Part shown: positions 1-8,882 of the stretch, piece by piece
How the letters are laid out: each line of letters opens with the position of its first letter
How positions within the stretch are numbered: position 1 is the first letter of the stretch
Assembly (NCBI RefSeq): GCF_032598905.1
Contig: NZ_CP122458.1
Location: 8,767,001-8,831,000 of the forward strand
Reading direction: 5' to 3'
DNA length: 64,000 nucleotides
Source: Streptomyces sp. 11x1
GTDB lineage: Bacteria > Actinomycetota > Actinomycetes > Streptomycetales > Streptomycetaceae
Position numbers and translations under genes: made by a program
The notes under the pieces: model-generated
The model's database searches: none
What the model saw: only the letters and a program-made list of their open reading frames with translations
What the model was told of the DNA's origin: nothing

Positions 1-2
1 GC

Positions 3-2180
3 CAGGACCCGTCGGCCCCGCCTCCGAGCGGCTCGACACCGAACGCCCCCGCACCGGACACCCCGACGGACTCCGTCGCCGGAGGTTCGCGATCGGTGCC
101 GCCGCCTCGTCCCGACCGCGCGCCGTCCGCCACAGGCGGATCCGAAGTGCCACGCCGCCCACAGCGGCCGCCGACGGCAGGTGTGCCCGCGCGGCCCAGC
201 ACCCCGCCCCGCCCGTCCTCGGTGCCCGCGTCGACGCCGGGCGCGGCCCGGGACGCACGGCACCCGGGTACGGTGGAGGGGCCGAACTCCGCCGGGAGCG
301 GCCGGAGTTCCGGCAGTCAGGGCGAGCCCGGCCCCTCCCGTGCCCGAGGTTCCGGTCCGGCGGTCGGTCGCGCTTTTGGACGTGACTCGGGGCAGAGCGG
401 CCACGGGCGTGGCCCCTTGCCCGCACGAGGCTCCGGTCAGCCGTTCGAGCAGAGCGCGGGGCCGGGTTCCGCCGTGGACGGTGGTGGTCCGCGCCGCACC
501 GAACACCCGCGCTTCGCCGACTTCCGACGCACCGCGAACCAGAACGCCGGCTCCTCAGCCACGCCGCCCCCGCCTCCGGCGGCCTCGGCCCGTTTCCCGG
601 ACACGCCTCCCAGGGCCTCGGCCCGCTTCCAGGACACCCCTTCGACGGAGGCCCCCGTCCCGGAGACCCCTCCCACGGTGCCGCCCCGCTCCCCGAACGA
701 CCGACGAGCGGCCTGGACCCGTCACTTGAACACCCCGCCCTCCGCGACCCGTTTCCCGGAGAGCACCCCCTCAGCGTCCGCTCGCACCCCGGACGGCCCG
801 GCCACCGCGTCCGCCCGCATCCCGGACGAGCCGTCGGCCGCCCGGCGCCCGGGTGACGCCCCGCCCCCGGCCTCGGCGCGCTTCCCCGACGCCCCGCCCG
901 CCGGGCCCGCCACCGGGCGGCGTACGGCCACCTCCGCGCAGGCCCCGGGTGCCCGGACCGACTCGGGCGCGACCCTCGGCGACCGTGCGTCCCGGTCCGC
1001 CGGCCCGTCCGGGTCCACCGCCGACGGCGCGCCCCCTCGTCCCGCCAGGCCGGGCTCCGACGGCAGCTCGTCCCGCCCCGGCGACTCCGGCCCCCGCGAC
1101 TCGACCTCACGCCCGCAGGGACAGCCCTCGACGTCCGTGCCGCGCGACCGCGTACCGGCCCCCGGCGCCGCCGACCCGTCCTCGGCCCCACCCCTCCGGC
1201 GTCCGCTGCCTGAGGCGACCGGCCCCGAGGGGACGCCCAGGCCGCGCCCGCTCACCCCCGAGCGCCCCAGTGGCTGGCAGCCCCCGTCCAGCTCCTCGCG
1301 GCGGTCGGCCGAGGCCATCGACGGCGTGCTCGGAACGTCTCCCGCGCGGCCCTTCGTCACGTTCGCGCAGCCGGACACCTCTCCCTGGACGCCGCCCGAG
1401 CCGCAGGACGCGCGGCGCCGACCCCGCTCCACCAAGGCACGCGCGGCTGCCGTGGCCGTCTGCGTGGTGCTCGGCTTTGGGCTCATCGGCGGTGCGGCGG
1501 CCGGGAGTTGGCTCACCGGGGACTCCGGGGCGGACGATGCCCGCGACACCTTCGCCGCGGCCGGTGAGCTGTGGCACGGCGTACCCGTCGACGCGCTGTT
1601 CCCGCCCACCGTCCAGGGCGAGGGCGCCGGACCCGGTGGCACCGACCGCACCTGGACCCGGATCGCCGTCGCGCCCGACAGTGGCTGCGCCGACGCCTTC
1701 GACCCGCTGCTGCGCAAGGTCCTCGCCCCGGTCGGCTGTCTGCGGCTGCTGCGCGCCACCTACACCGACGCGACCCGCAGCAACGTCACCACGGTCGGCC
1801 TGCTGTTCACCAGGACGGACGCGGCCGCCATGACCGCACTCAGGGCCCGCTTCACCCAAGAAGGCCTCGACCGCCGCACCGACCTGATGCCCCGCCCGTA
1901 CGCCGCCGAGGGCACCGTCGCCGCCGGCTTCGGCGACGAGCAGCGTGCCTCGTGGACGATCTCCGTCCTCACCGACGTCCCGGTGGTCGTCTACGCCGTC
2001 TCCGGCTTCGCGGACGGCCGTACGGTCACCGAACCGCAGGCCGCCGAGGACGCGATGAAGTCCGGCGCCACCACCGCCCCGGCCCAGTCCGGCCTCGGCC
2101 ACGAGGCGAAGGGCCTCGCCGACCGCATCGAACGCGGCCTGCGCAAGACCGCCGCGTCCGCCACGGAGCAGCCCTCATGA
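3..2180 (+). CDS. Proline-rich single-pass membrane protein, type VII secretion-associated (5' partial)
   Basis: The frame is open back to the window edge, so the true start is probably upstream; a GTG at 96 is the first possible internal start. The first ~470 codons are Pro/Ala/Arg/Ser-rich and low-complexity, with a degenerate recurring ASARFPD-like motif. One hydrophobic segment follows (about nt 1435-1515), then a ~220-residue compact domain, presumably outside the membrane. The stop overlaps the ATG of the downstream mycosin-like protease (ATGA), so the two are co-translated. In streptomycetes such Pro-rich one-pass proteins accompany type VII (ESX-like) loci; that role is inferred from the neighbour. 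I recognise no enzymatic domain. Confidence 0.75.
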   Translation, partial: QDPSAPPPSGSTPNAPAPDTPTDSVAGGSRSVPPPRPDRAPSATGGSEVPRRPQRPPTAGVPARPSTPPRPSSVPASTPGAARDARHPGTVEGPNSAGSGRSSGSQGEPGPSRARGSGPAVGRAFGRDSGQSGHGRGPLPARGSGQPFEQSAGPGSAVDGGGPRRTEHPRFADFRRTANQNAGSSATPPPPPAASARFPDTPPRASARFQDTPSTEAPVPETPPTVPPRSPNDRRAAWTRHLNTPPSATRFPESTPSASARTPDGPATASARIPDEPSAARRPGDAPPPASARFPDAPPAGPATGRRTATSAQAPGARTDSGATLGDRASRSAGPSGSTADGAPPRPARPGSDGSSSRPGDSGPRDSTSRPQGQPSTSVPRDRVPAPGAADPSSAPPLRRPLPEATGPEGTPRPRPLTPERPSGWQPPSSSSRRSAEAIDGVLGTSPARPFVTFAQPDTSPWTPPEPQDARRRPRSTKARAAAVAVCVVLGFGLIGGAAAGSWLTGDSGADDARDTFAAAGELWHGVPVDALFPPTVQGEGAGPGGTDRTWTRIAVAPDSGCADAFDPLLRKVLAPVGCLRLLRATYTDATRSNVTTVGLLFTRTDAAAMTALRARFTQEGLDRRTDLMPRPYAAEGTVAAGFGDEQRASWTISVLTDVPVVVYAVSGFADGRTVTEPQAAEDAMKSGATTAPAQSGLGHEAKGLADRIERGLRKTAASATEQPS

Positions 2181-3505
2181 CAGCCGACGAACCCGAGACC
2201 GCCGCACCACCCGCCGGGCCGGACGGGCCGTCCGAAGCCGTCGCCGCCGCGCGGACGGCCGAGAAGCCGGTGCGGACCGAAGCCCCCGACACAGCCGGCC
2301 GACGACACGGCCCGCGGCGCCGTCGCCCTCGGCGTCTGCGGACCGGTCTGCTCAGCGCCTCCCTCGCCGCCTCCCTCGCGCTCCTGCCGTCCACCGCCGC
2401 GCACGCCGACGGCATCCGGGACCAGCAGTGGGCGCTGGACGCGATGCGCACGCAGGAGGCCTGGCGAACGACCAAGGGCGCCGGGATCACCGTCGCCGTG
2501 CTCGACACGGGCGTCGACGACGAACACCCCGACCTGGCCGGCAACGTCCTGCCGACGAAGGACATGGTCGGCTTCGGGGCGTCACGCGGCGACCGCTCCT
2601 GGGCCCGCCACGGCACCGCCATGGCCGGCATCATCGCCGGCCACGGCCACGGCGCGAACCGCTCCGAAGGCGTCCTCGGCATCGCCCCCGAGGCCAGGAT
2701 CCTCCCCGTCCGCGTCATCCTGGAGGACGGCGACCCGTCCCGCTCCAAGGCCCGCAGCACCCGTGGCAACGCCCTCGCCGACGGCATCCGCTGGGCCGCC
2801 GACCAGGGCGTCGACGTCATCAACCTCTCCCTCGGCGACGACTCCGAGTCCGCCCATCCGGAGCCCTCCGAAGACGCCGCCGTCCAGTACGCCCTGGCAA
2901 AGGGATCGATCGTCGTCGCCTCCGCAGGCAATGGCGGCGAGAAGGGCGACCATGTCTCCTACCCGGCGGCCTACCCGGGCGTGATAGCGGTGACCGCGGT
3001 CGACGAGGACGGCGACCGAGCCCCGTTCTCCACCCGCCGCTGGTACGCCACCGTGAGCGCCCCCGGCATGGACGTCGTCATCGCCGACCCGGACCGCAAG
3101 TACTACGAGGGCTGGGGCACCAGCGCCGCCGCGGCCTTCGTCTCCGGCGCCGTCGCCCTCATCAGAGCGGCCCATCCGGGCCTGACCCCCGCCCAGGTCA
3201 AACGGCTCCTGGAGGACACCGCCCGCGAGGCGCCGGTCGGCGGTCGCGACGACTCCCGGGGCTTCGGCTTCGTCGACCCGGCCGCCGCCATCGACGAGGG
3301 CGGCAAGCTCGAACCCGACGACCTCAGGGCCGCGTCGTACGGCGGAAAGTACTTCGGCTCCGGCCCGGACCCGGTGGAGGAGGAGGACCTCACCGCCGGC
3401 TGGACGGCCCCCGTCGCGGGCGGCCTCGGTGTGGTCCTGCTGATCACGGCGGTGGTGATCTGGCGCGGCCGTGGCCGTGGCCGCCCGGACGAGTTCATCG
3501 TCTGA
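2177..3505 (+). CDS. Mycosin-type S8 subtilisin-like serine protease (type VII secretion-associated)
   Basis: 442 aa. A ~50-residue Arg/Pro-rich N-terminus precedes a hydrophobic export segment (about residues 54-74, ending AHADG). The catalytic triad is visible: Asp110 in VLDTGVDDEHPDL, His145 in RHGTAMAG and Ser316 in GTSAAAAF. A transmembrane helix near the C-terminus is followed by a short basic tail. This is the mycosin plan: a protease domain outside the cell, tethered by a C-terminal helix. Mycosins act in type VII secretion systems. The start is fixed by the 4-bp overlap with the preceding gene. Its 3' end overlaps the convergent serine hydrolase gene by 11 bp. Confidence 0.88.
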   Translation: MTADEPETAAPPAGPDGPSEAVAAARTAEKPVRTEAPDTAGRRHGPRRRRPRRLRTGLLSASLAASLALLPSTAAHADGIRDQQWALDAMRTQEAWRTTKGAGITVAVLDTGVDDEHPDLAGNVLPTKDMVGFGASRGDRSWARHGTAMAGIIAGHGHGANRSEGVLGIAPEARILPVRVILEDGDPSRSKARSTRGNALADGIRWAADQGVDVINLSLGDDSESAHPEPSEDAAVQYALAKGSIVVASAGNGGEKGDHVSYPAAYPGVIAVTAVDEDGDRAPFSTRRWYATVSAPGMDVVIADPDRKYYEGWGTSAAAAFVSGAVALIRAAHPGLTPAQVKRLLEDTAREAPVGGRDDSRGFGFVDPAAAIDEGGKLEPDDLRAASYGGKYFGSGPDPVEEEDLTAGWTAPVAGGLGVVLLITAVVIWRGRGRGRPDEFIV

Positions 3506-4556
3506 GTCCTGCGGCACCCGCCGTGCCCGCCACCTCCGTCGTGCCCTCCGTGCCCTTCGTGCTCTCCGTGCCCGTCGGGTCCGCGAAGACCGACACGGCC
3601 GCCCTTGCCGCCGCCTCGACCGCGGTGACGCCCTTCGCCTTGGTCGTGTGCCCGTCGGACACCACGGCCACGAGAATCTCCCGCCCGTTCACCTCGACCC
3701 GGCCGACGCTGTTGATGTCCCACAACCGGGTGGCGGTCCGGGGCAGCCACCCGTTCTTCAGGGCGAAGCCGGACTCCGAGGCCCCACCCGTCGCCGCGGC
3801 CGAGACACCCCAGTCCTGACCTTCGGCGATCCGCCCCATCAGATCCTGGACGTACGCACGTGAGGCCGCGCTCAGCTCGGAGGTGTCGTCCTCGCCGAAC
3901 ACCTGCCGCAGCAGCACGAGTTGATCGGCCGCCGTGGTCTGGGTGAGGCCCCAGTACAGCCCGTGGCCGCCCTCGGTGGCCGTCAGCCCGAACCGCTCGT
4001 TCGCCGCGTCCAGTCCGGCCGCCTGCCCGATGACCTTCCACAGCGCCGTCGCGGAGACATTGTCGCTGTCGCGGATCATCGCCGACGCGTACGTCCGCTC
4101 CTGCGCGGTGAGCCGCCGGTCCGCGTCCTGCGCCTGGAGCAGCAGCGCCGCCAGGATGTTCAGCTTGACGATGCTCGCGGTGTCGAACGAGGCGTTCCCG
4201 TACCCGGCCGAGTCGCCGGACGCCATGTCGAGCGCGGCGACGGAGATCGCGGCCCCGTCCTCGACGGTCACCTCCGCCATGGCCGTCGCGAGCAGCTCGT
4301 CGTGATCCACCTCGGGCGCCGCCACCGGTTCCACCGAAGCCTCCTCAGCGGCCGCCGACGAGGGTGCCGAGGCCGCGGACGACGATACGGCGGAGGGCGA
4401 CGATACGGCGGAGGGGGCGCCGTCCTGCGCCTGGGCCCTCATGAACACCGTCCCCGCGGCCGTGCCGCCCACCAGGACCACGCAGGCGAGCGCGAGGTGG
4501 ACGAGCGGACGGCGCCCGGACGGACGGGCACGGCGACGGGCTCTGCGACAGGGCAT
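3495..4556 (-). CDS. Class A beta-lactamase-fold serine hydrolase, secreted or membrane-anchored
   Basis: 353 aa. A strongly basic N-terminus and one hydrophobic segment (residues ~18-38) suggest a signal anchor, followed by a Ser/Ala/Glu-rich linker to ~residue 85. The hydrolase domain carries the SxxK motif SIVK at 128-131 and an SDN motif at 164-166, both diagnostic of the penicillin-binding/class A beta-lactamase fold. The usual KTG box is not obvious, so real beta-lactam hydrolysis is uncertain; the role may be in peptidoglycan. It is convergent with the mycosin gene, with an 11-bp overlap. Confidence 0.8.
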   Translation of the reverse strand: MPCRRARRRARPSGRRPLVHLALACVVLVGGTAAGTVFMRAQAQDGAPSAVSSPSAVSSSAASAPSSAAAEEASVEPVAAPEVDHDELLATAMAEVTVEDGAAISVAALDMASGDSAGYGNASFDTASIVKLNILAALLLQAQDADRRLTAQERTYASAMIRDSDNVSATALWKVIGQAAGLDAANERFGLTATEGGHGLYWGLTQTTAADQLVLLRQVFGEDDTSELSAASRAYVQDLMGRIAEGQDWGVSAAATGGASESGFALKNGWLPRTATRLWDINSVGRVEVNGREILVAVVSDGHTTKAKGVTAVEAAARAAVSVFADPTGTESTKGTEGTTEVAGTAGAAGLRR

Positions 4557-4705
4557 GCCGTGATGGTTCTGCGCCGCGCTGTGCGTGTGGTTAGGCGATT
4601 GTTAGATGCTTGTCAGGGATGGCTGAGAAAACCGTGAGCGAGGTGACGGTCACGTTTCCGGCCCGCCGAAAGCCCTGGAGACTTCCCCCGATAGGGTCGA
4701 CGACC

Positions 4706-5437
4706 GTGGCGAACAAGAACATTCCCGACCCCGGCTTCCCCGACGACGACGGCTCCGCCGACCCCCGGCTGAGCGCCGCGCTCGCCGCCTGGGCCGACGA
4801 CCGGACCGCCGTGGGGCCCGTCCTCGAAGCGCTCAAGGGCGCCCGGCTGCTCGTGCCCGTCGTGGCCGTGCTCGGCGAGGTCGAAACCGACGAGAACGGA
4901 CTGCGCCGCGAGAAGACCAGCGACATGGCGGTGCCCACCCTCAAGGCCGGCGACCGCACCGCGCTGCCCGCCTTCACCTCCACCGACAGCCTCGCCCGCT
5001 GGGACCCCGTCGCCCGCCCCGTCGCCGTACCGCTGCACCAGGTCCTGCAGGCCGCCGCGCACGAGAAGGCCGACACGATCGTCCTCGACCTGGCCGGCCC
5101 CGTCCCCTACGAGCTGACCGGCCGGGCCCTGCTCGCGCTCGCCGAGGGACGCACCACCACCGACCCGCTGGCCGACCCCGCCGTGCTCGACGCCGTACGC
5201 GCCGCCGTCGCGGCCGAGCCGGCCGTGCTCCGCGCGCACCTCGGTCCCGGACAGGCCGACGGCACCCTGGCCCTGGTCCTCGACGCGACCGCGCCCCCGG
5301 CCGAGACCGCGCGGGCCGTCGCCGGGCGCATCGCCGCCGACGAGACACTGCGGGCCCGCCTGGTACGGGGCCTCGACCTGGCACTGCTGCCGACCGGGAC
5401 GACCCCACCGGGCGAGCCCCTGTACGTACGGGCGTAG
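4706..5437 (+). CDS. SseB-family protein
   Basis: 243 aa from a GTG start, giving a sequence beginning ANKNIPDPGFPDDDG. The frame is open back to a TTG at 4610, but the GTG lies where the family's conserved beginning starts. I recognise the SseB N-terminal domain type (function unknown in actinomycetes). No signal peptide or membrane segment is evident. It sits upstream of and convergent with the DUF1844 gene, a placement typical of the streptomycete infC neighbourhood. Confidence 0.78.
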   Translation: MANKNIPDPGFPDDDGSADPRLSAALAAWADDRTAVGPVLEALKGARLLVPVVAVLGEVETDENGLRREKTSDMAVPTLKAGDRTALPAFTSTDSLARWDPVARPVAVPLHQVLQAAAHEKADTIVLDLAGPVPYELTGRALLALAEGRTTTDPLADPAVLDAVRAAVAAEPAVLRAHLGPGQADGTLALVLDATAPPAETARAVAGRIAADETLRARLVRGLDLALLPTGTTPPGEPLYVRA

Positions 5438-5463
5438 CCCTCGGGGACAGCCGGGACCAGGGC

Positions 5464-5820
5464 CTAGCCGTAGATCGGGCCCGTGTACTTCTCGCCCGGG
5501 CCCTGGCCCGGCTCGTCCGGGACGAGCGACGCCTCGCGGAACGCCAGCTGCAGCGACTTCAGACCGTCGCGCAGCGGGGCCGCGTGGAAGGAGCTGATCT
5601 CGGTCGCGGACGCGTCCAGCAGACCGGCGAGGGCGGTGACCAGCTTGCGGGCCTCGTCCAGGTCCTTGTACTTGTTGCCCTCCTCGGTCAGACCGAGCTT
5701 CACCGCGGCGGCGCTCATCAGGTTGACGGCGACCGTCACGATCACCTCGACCGCGGGGACCTCGGCGATGTCGCGGGTCATCGAGTCGAAGTCGGGGTTC
5801 TCAGGAGGGGTCTCACTCAT
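5464..5820 (-). CDS. DUF1844 family protein
   Basis: 118 aa starting MSETPPENPDFDSM. The protein is small, acidic and alpha-helical-looking, and ends GEKYTGPIYG. The frame extends upstream to 5973, but the ATG at 5820 matches the family's usual start. It is transcribed divergently from infC. The function is unknown; the gene is a regular neighbour of infC in Streptomyces. Confidence 0.82.
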   Translation of the reverse strand: MSETPPENPDFDSMTRDIAEVPAVEVIVTVAVNLMSAAAVKLGLTEEGNKYKDLDEARKLVTALAGLLDASATEISSFHAAPLRDGLKSLQLAFREASLVPDEPGQGPGEKYTGPIYG

Positions 5821-5880
5821 GCCCCACACGATAGGCCCCGTCACGTACCTCCCGACCTGCGGGAGTCCGCCGCGGCCCGA

Positions 5881-5910
5881 TTGGCACGGGAGGTTTGAAC
5901 CCGGTATGGT
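5881..5910 (+). promoter_or_regulatory. Candidate sigma-70-type promoter for the infC operon
   Basis: TTGGCA (5881-5886), an 18-bp gap and TATGGT (5905-5910) resemble a vegetative HrdB-type promoter. It would produce a leader of about 300 nt before infC. The only support is sequence resemblance. Confidence 0.45.
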
Positions 5911-6097
5911 TGTGTCAACGACCGGCTGGACACCTGTGTGTCCGGCCCGCAAGTGGAGGCTCCGCACTCCCACCTGACTGTCCTCCGGGGCGGCAGGTCA
6001 CCCGGTCAGGCGGCCCCCACCGTTCCGTACGGACGGTGGAGTCGTCCGATATTGCGCCCCGCGGCACACCCGCGGCGGTGCTCCGGCAGTTCATGGA

Positions 6098-6128
6098 GCC
6101 CCGCCTGTGTTCCGTCAGGGGCATTTTT
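6098..6128 (+). promoter_or_regulatory. Terminator-like hairpin in the infC leader (candidate attenuator)
   Basis: GCCCC at 6098-6102 pairs with GGGGC at 6118-6122 and is followed directly by ATTTTT. It lies ~90 nt upstream of infC and inside the long leader. A hairpin with a U-tract inside a ribosomal operon leader is the classic layout of an attenuator. In other bacteria infC-rpmI-rplT leaders respond to L20 or IF3. Which signal acts here is not visible. Confidence 0.5.
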
Positions 6129-6215
6129 CATGGCTCCCGGTGGTTGGTCCCTATGTCAACCAGACATGACGCGGCGGTCCGCCAGACCGTCGTGTGGTGC
6201 TACCGAGGAGGATCC

Positions 6216-6869
6216 ATCAGCGCCGAGCCCCGCATCAACGACCGGATTCGCGTTCCCGAGGTGCGACTTGTCGGTCCCAGCGGCGAGCAGGTCGGGATTG
6301 TTCCGCTTGCCAAGGCCCTGGAGCTTGCGCAGGAGTACGACCTCGATCTCGTCGAGGTGGCCGCGAACGCCCGTCCGCCGGTCTGCAAGCTCATGGACTA
6401 CGGGAAGTTCAAGTACGAGTCGGCCATGAAGGCCCGTGAGGCGCGCAAGAACCAGGCGCACACGGTCATCAAGGAGATGAAGCTCCGGCCGAAGATCGAC
6501 CCGCACGACTATGACACCAAGAAGGGTCACGTCGTCCGGTTCCTCAAGCAGGGCGACAAGGTCAAGATCACGATCATGTTCCGTGGTCGCGAGCAGTCCC
6601 GGCCCGAGCTGGGCTACCGACTGCTGCAGCGTCTCGCGGAGGACGTCCAGGAGCTCGGGTTCGTCGAGTCGAACCCGAAGCAGGACGGCCGAAACATGAT
6701 CATGGTCCTCGGTCCGCACAAGAAGAAGACCGAGGCGATGGCCGAGGCCCGTCAGGCTCAGGAAGCCCGGAAGGCGGAAGCGAAGGCCAACCCCGGCAAG
6801 TCGCAGAACGCCGCCGACGCCGAGCACGTCGAGGTCGAGGCGCCGGCCGAGGAGCCTGCCGAGGCGTAA
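6216..6869 (+). CDS. infC: Translation initiation factor IF-3
   Basis: IF-3 binds the 30S subunit, prevents premature 50S joining and proofreads the initiator tRNA. The N-domain begins [17 protein letters not shown]; the linker contains [10 protein letters not shown]; the C-domain contains [19 protein letters not shown] and ends in an Ala/Glu-rich tail typical of actinomycetes. No ATG fits the family start. The best candidate is an ATC at 6216 just after GAGGAGGA, matching the known use of rare AUU/AUC starts in infC for autoregulation. The alternative is a GTG at 6192 that adds eight residues. First gene of infC-rpmI-rplT. Confidence 0.93.
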   Translation: MSAEPRINDRIRVPEVRLVGPSGEQVGIVPLAKALELAQEYDLDLVEVAANARPPVCKLMDYGKFKYESAMKAREARKNQAHTVIKEMKLRPKIDPHDYDTKKGHVVRFLKQGDKVKITIMFRGREQSRPELGYRLLQRLAEDVQELGFVESNPKQDGRNMIMVLGPHKKKTEAMAEARQAQEARKAEAKANPGKSQNAADAEHVEVEAPAEEPAEA

Positions 6870-7000
6870 GTCCCCGGGACGCGAGTCCGGGGGAAGCCCT
6901 GGACACCGGTCCAGGGTGTCAACCGATAGAAATGACGTTCCGTCGTGCCCGGTTTCGCGACCGGGCACCGGAGCGCCACTGACGAGGAGAGAACGGCGCT

Positions 7001-7195
7001 ATGCCGAAGAACAAGTCGCACAGCGGTGCCAGCAAGCGCTTCAAGGTCACCGGCTCCGGCAAGGTGCTCCGTGAGCGCGCCGGCAAGCGCCACCTGCTCG
7101 AGCACAAGTCGTCCCGCGTGACGCGTCGCCTCACCGGCAACGCCGAGATGGCCCCGGGCGACGCCGCGAAGATCAAGAAGCTTCTCGGCAAGTGA
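7001..7195 (+). CDS. rpmI: 50S ribosomal protein L35
   Basis: 64 aa, very basic, beginning [20 protein letters not shown]; full family length. It is preceded by a GAGGAGAG ribosome-binding site. It lies 131 bp after infC and 101 bp before rplT, the conserved operon order. Confidence 0.96.
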   Translation: MPKNKSHSGASKRFKVTGSGKVLRERAGKRHLLEHKSSRVTRRLTGNAEMAPGDAAKIKKLLGK

Positions 7196-7296
7196 CGTCC
7201 GCGGCGCCCCCTGTGAGCGCCGTACGTCAGGACCGGGACCCCATCGATTTCGGGTCGTGTGACGACAACCACGGCCCCGCTACAAGGAGTTAAAAA

Positions 7297-7680
7297 GTGG
7301 CACGCGTCAAGCGGGCAGTCAACGCCCACAAGAAGCGCCGGGCGATCCTCGAGCAGGCCTCCGGCTACCGCGGTCAGCGTTCGCGCCTGTACCGCAAGGC
7401 CAAGGAGCAGGTCACCCACTCGCTGGTCTACAACTACAACGACCGCAAGAAGCGCAAGGGTGACTTCCGGCAGCTGTGGATCCAGCGCATCAACGCTGCG
7501 GCCCGCCAGAACGGCATGACGTACAACCGCCTCATCCAGGGTCTGAAGGCCGCGAACATCGAGGTCGACCGCAAGATCCTCGCGGAGCTGGCCGTCAACG
7601 ACGCCACCGCGTTCGCCGCGCTGGTCGAGGTCGCGCAGAAGGCGCTGCCGGCGGACGTCAACGCGCCCAAGGCAGCGTGA
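7297..7680 (+). CDS. rplT: 50S ribosomal protein L20
   Basis: 127 aa from a GTG start preceded by AAGGAG. The highly basic N-terminus ([14 protein letters not shown]) and the conserved globular core, including [18 protein letters not shown], identify L20. L20 is an early 23S rRNA-binding assembly protein and, in some bacteria, represses its own operon. Last gene of the operon, followed 27 bp later by a strong terminator. Confidence 0.96.
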   Translation: MARVKRAVNAHKKRRAILEQASGYRGQRSRLYRKAKEQVTHSLVYNYNDRKKRKGDFRQLWIQRINAAARQNGMTYNRLIQGLKAANIEVDRKILAELAVNDATAFAALVEVAQKALPADVNAPKAA

Positions 7681-7706
7681 CGCTGCGCTGGCTCTGAGCC
7701 GCGTAT

Positions 7707-7751
7707 GACCCGGGCCCGCAGGTGCAAGCTGCCTGTGGGCCCGGGTCTTTT
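7707..7751 (+). terminator. Rho-independent terminator after rplT
   Basis: A near-perfect long stem, GACCCGGGCCCGCAG (7707-7721) against CTGcctGTGGGCCCGGGTC (7729-7747), followed by TTTT. It closes the infC operon. Confidence 0.88.
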
Positions 7752-7786
7752 GGTGCGTTGTCGGGTGCGGGTGAGTGGGGCTTCTC

Positions 7787-7882
7787 GCGCAGTTCCCCGC
7801 GCCCCTCAAGGGCCTCCGGCCCTTTCGGGCCGAAAAGCACAGGGCGCAGCTCCTGCTTCTTCAGGAGCGCGGGGAACTGCGC
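7787..7882. repeat. Streptomyces dispersed intergenic repeat, inverted pair
   Basis: Two 20-nt arms face each other: GCGCAGTTCCCCGCGCCCCT at 7787-7806 and its reverse complement with one mismatch at 7863-7882. The same arm recurs at 13850-13869 and 16429-16448. This is the common high-copy repeat of streptomycete chromosomes. It lies between the rplT terminator and the methyltransferase gene. Confidence 0.75.
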
Positions 7883-7974
7883 GCGCAACCACGGACCACC
7901 CGTACCCGCCGACGCACCCGCACCCCCGAGCTCTCGGGCGTCCCTCCCCACCCCCTCGATCCAAAAGGTGACCC

Positions 7975-8829
7975 ATGCCCACCCCTGAGTTGATCTCCCC
8001 CCGCTCCGCCCGCGTCTCCGCGGCCCGGCGGCTCGGGAAGCGGAACTTCCGGGGGAAGGACCGGCTCTTCCTCGCGGAGGGACCGCAGGCCGTGCGCGAG
8101 GCCGCCGGACACCGGCCGAACGGCACACCCACCCTGGTCGAGCTCTTCGTCACGGTCGACGCCGCGGAGCGGTACGCCGACATCGTCGGCGACGCCCGCA
8201 CAGCCGGCGCTCGCGTCCACCTCGCCGACGAGACCGTCATCGCCGACATCTCCACGACCGTCACCCCGCAGGGCCTCGTCGGGATCTGCCGGTTCCTCGA
8301 CACCCCCTTCGCGGAGATCCTCGACAGCCGCCCCAAGCTCGTCGCCGTGCTCGCCCACGTCCGCGACCCCGGCAACGCCGGCACCGTGCTGCGGTGCGCC
8401 GACGCCGCCGGAGCCGAGGCCGTCGTGCTCACCGACGCCTCCGTGGACCTCTACAACCCCAAGGCCGTGCGCGCCTCCGTCGGGTCGCTGTTCCATCTGC
8501 CGGTCGCCGTCGGCGTGCCCGTGGACGAGGCCGTCGCGGGGCTCAAGGGCATCGGCGTACGCGTCCTCGCCGCCGACGGAGCGGGACAGGACGACCTCGA
8601 CGACGAACTCGACAAGGGCACGATGGGCGGGCCCACGGCCTGGGTGTTCGGCAACGAGGCCTGGGGGCTGCCCGAGGAGACACGGGCGCTGGCCGACGCC
8701 GTCGTCCGGGTACCGATCCACGGAAAGGCGGAAAGCCTGAACCTGGCGACCGCCGCCGCCGTATGTCTCTACGCGTCCGCCCGTGCACAGCGCGCCTTCG
8801 GAGGGTGCCGCACCGTCACGCCCAGCTAG
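7975..8829 (+). CDS. SpoU/TrmH-type RNA 2'-O-methyltransferase
   Basis: 284 aa. An N-terminal substrate-binding domain (LFLAEGPQAVREA) precedes the SPOUT knot domain. Knot motifs are visible: the HVRDPGNAGTVLRCADAAGA segment, then WVFGNEAWGLPEE, then the SLNLATAAAVCLY segment near the C-terminus. It would methylate a ribose 2'-OH of rRNA or tRNA with SAM; the target base cannot be read from sequence. It lies between rplT and the pheS-associated sensor kinase, as usual in Streptomyces. Confidence 0.9.
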   Translation: MPTPELISPRSARVSAARRLGKRNFRGKDRLFLAEGPQAVREAAGHRPNGTPTLVELFVTVDAAERYADIVGDARTAGARVHLADETVIADISTTVTPQGLVGICRFLDTPFAEILDSRPKLVAVLAHVRDPGNAGTVLRCADAAGAEAVVLTDASVDLYNPKAVRASVGSLFHLPVAVGVPVDEAVAGLKGIGVRVLAADGAGQDDLDDELDKGTMGGPTAWVFGNEAWGLPEETRALADAVVRVPIHGKAESLNLATAAAVCLYASARAQRAFGGCRTVTPS

Positions 8830-8882
8830 TAGGGTGACGGGCTCGGGGGCCCACTGCACAACGCGAGAGGTGGGGTACGGGG

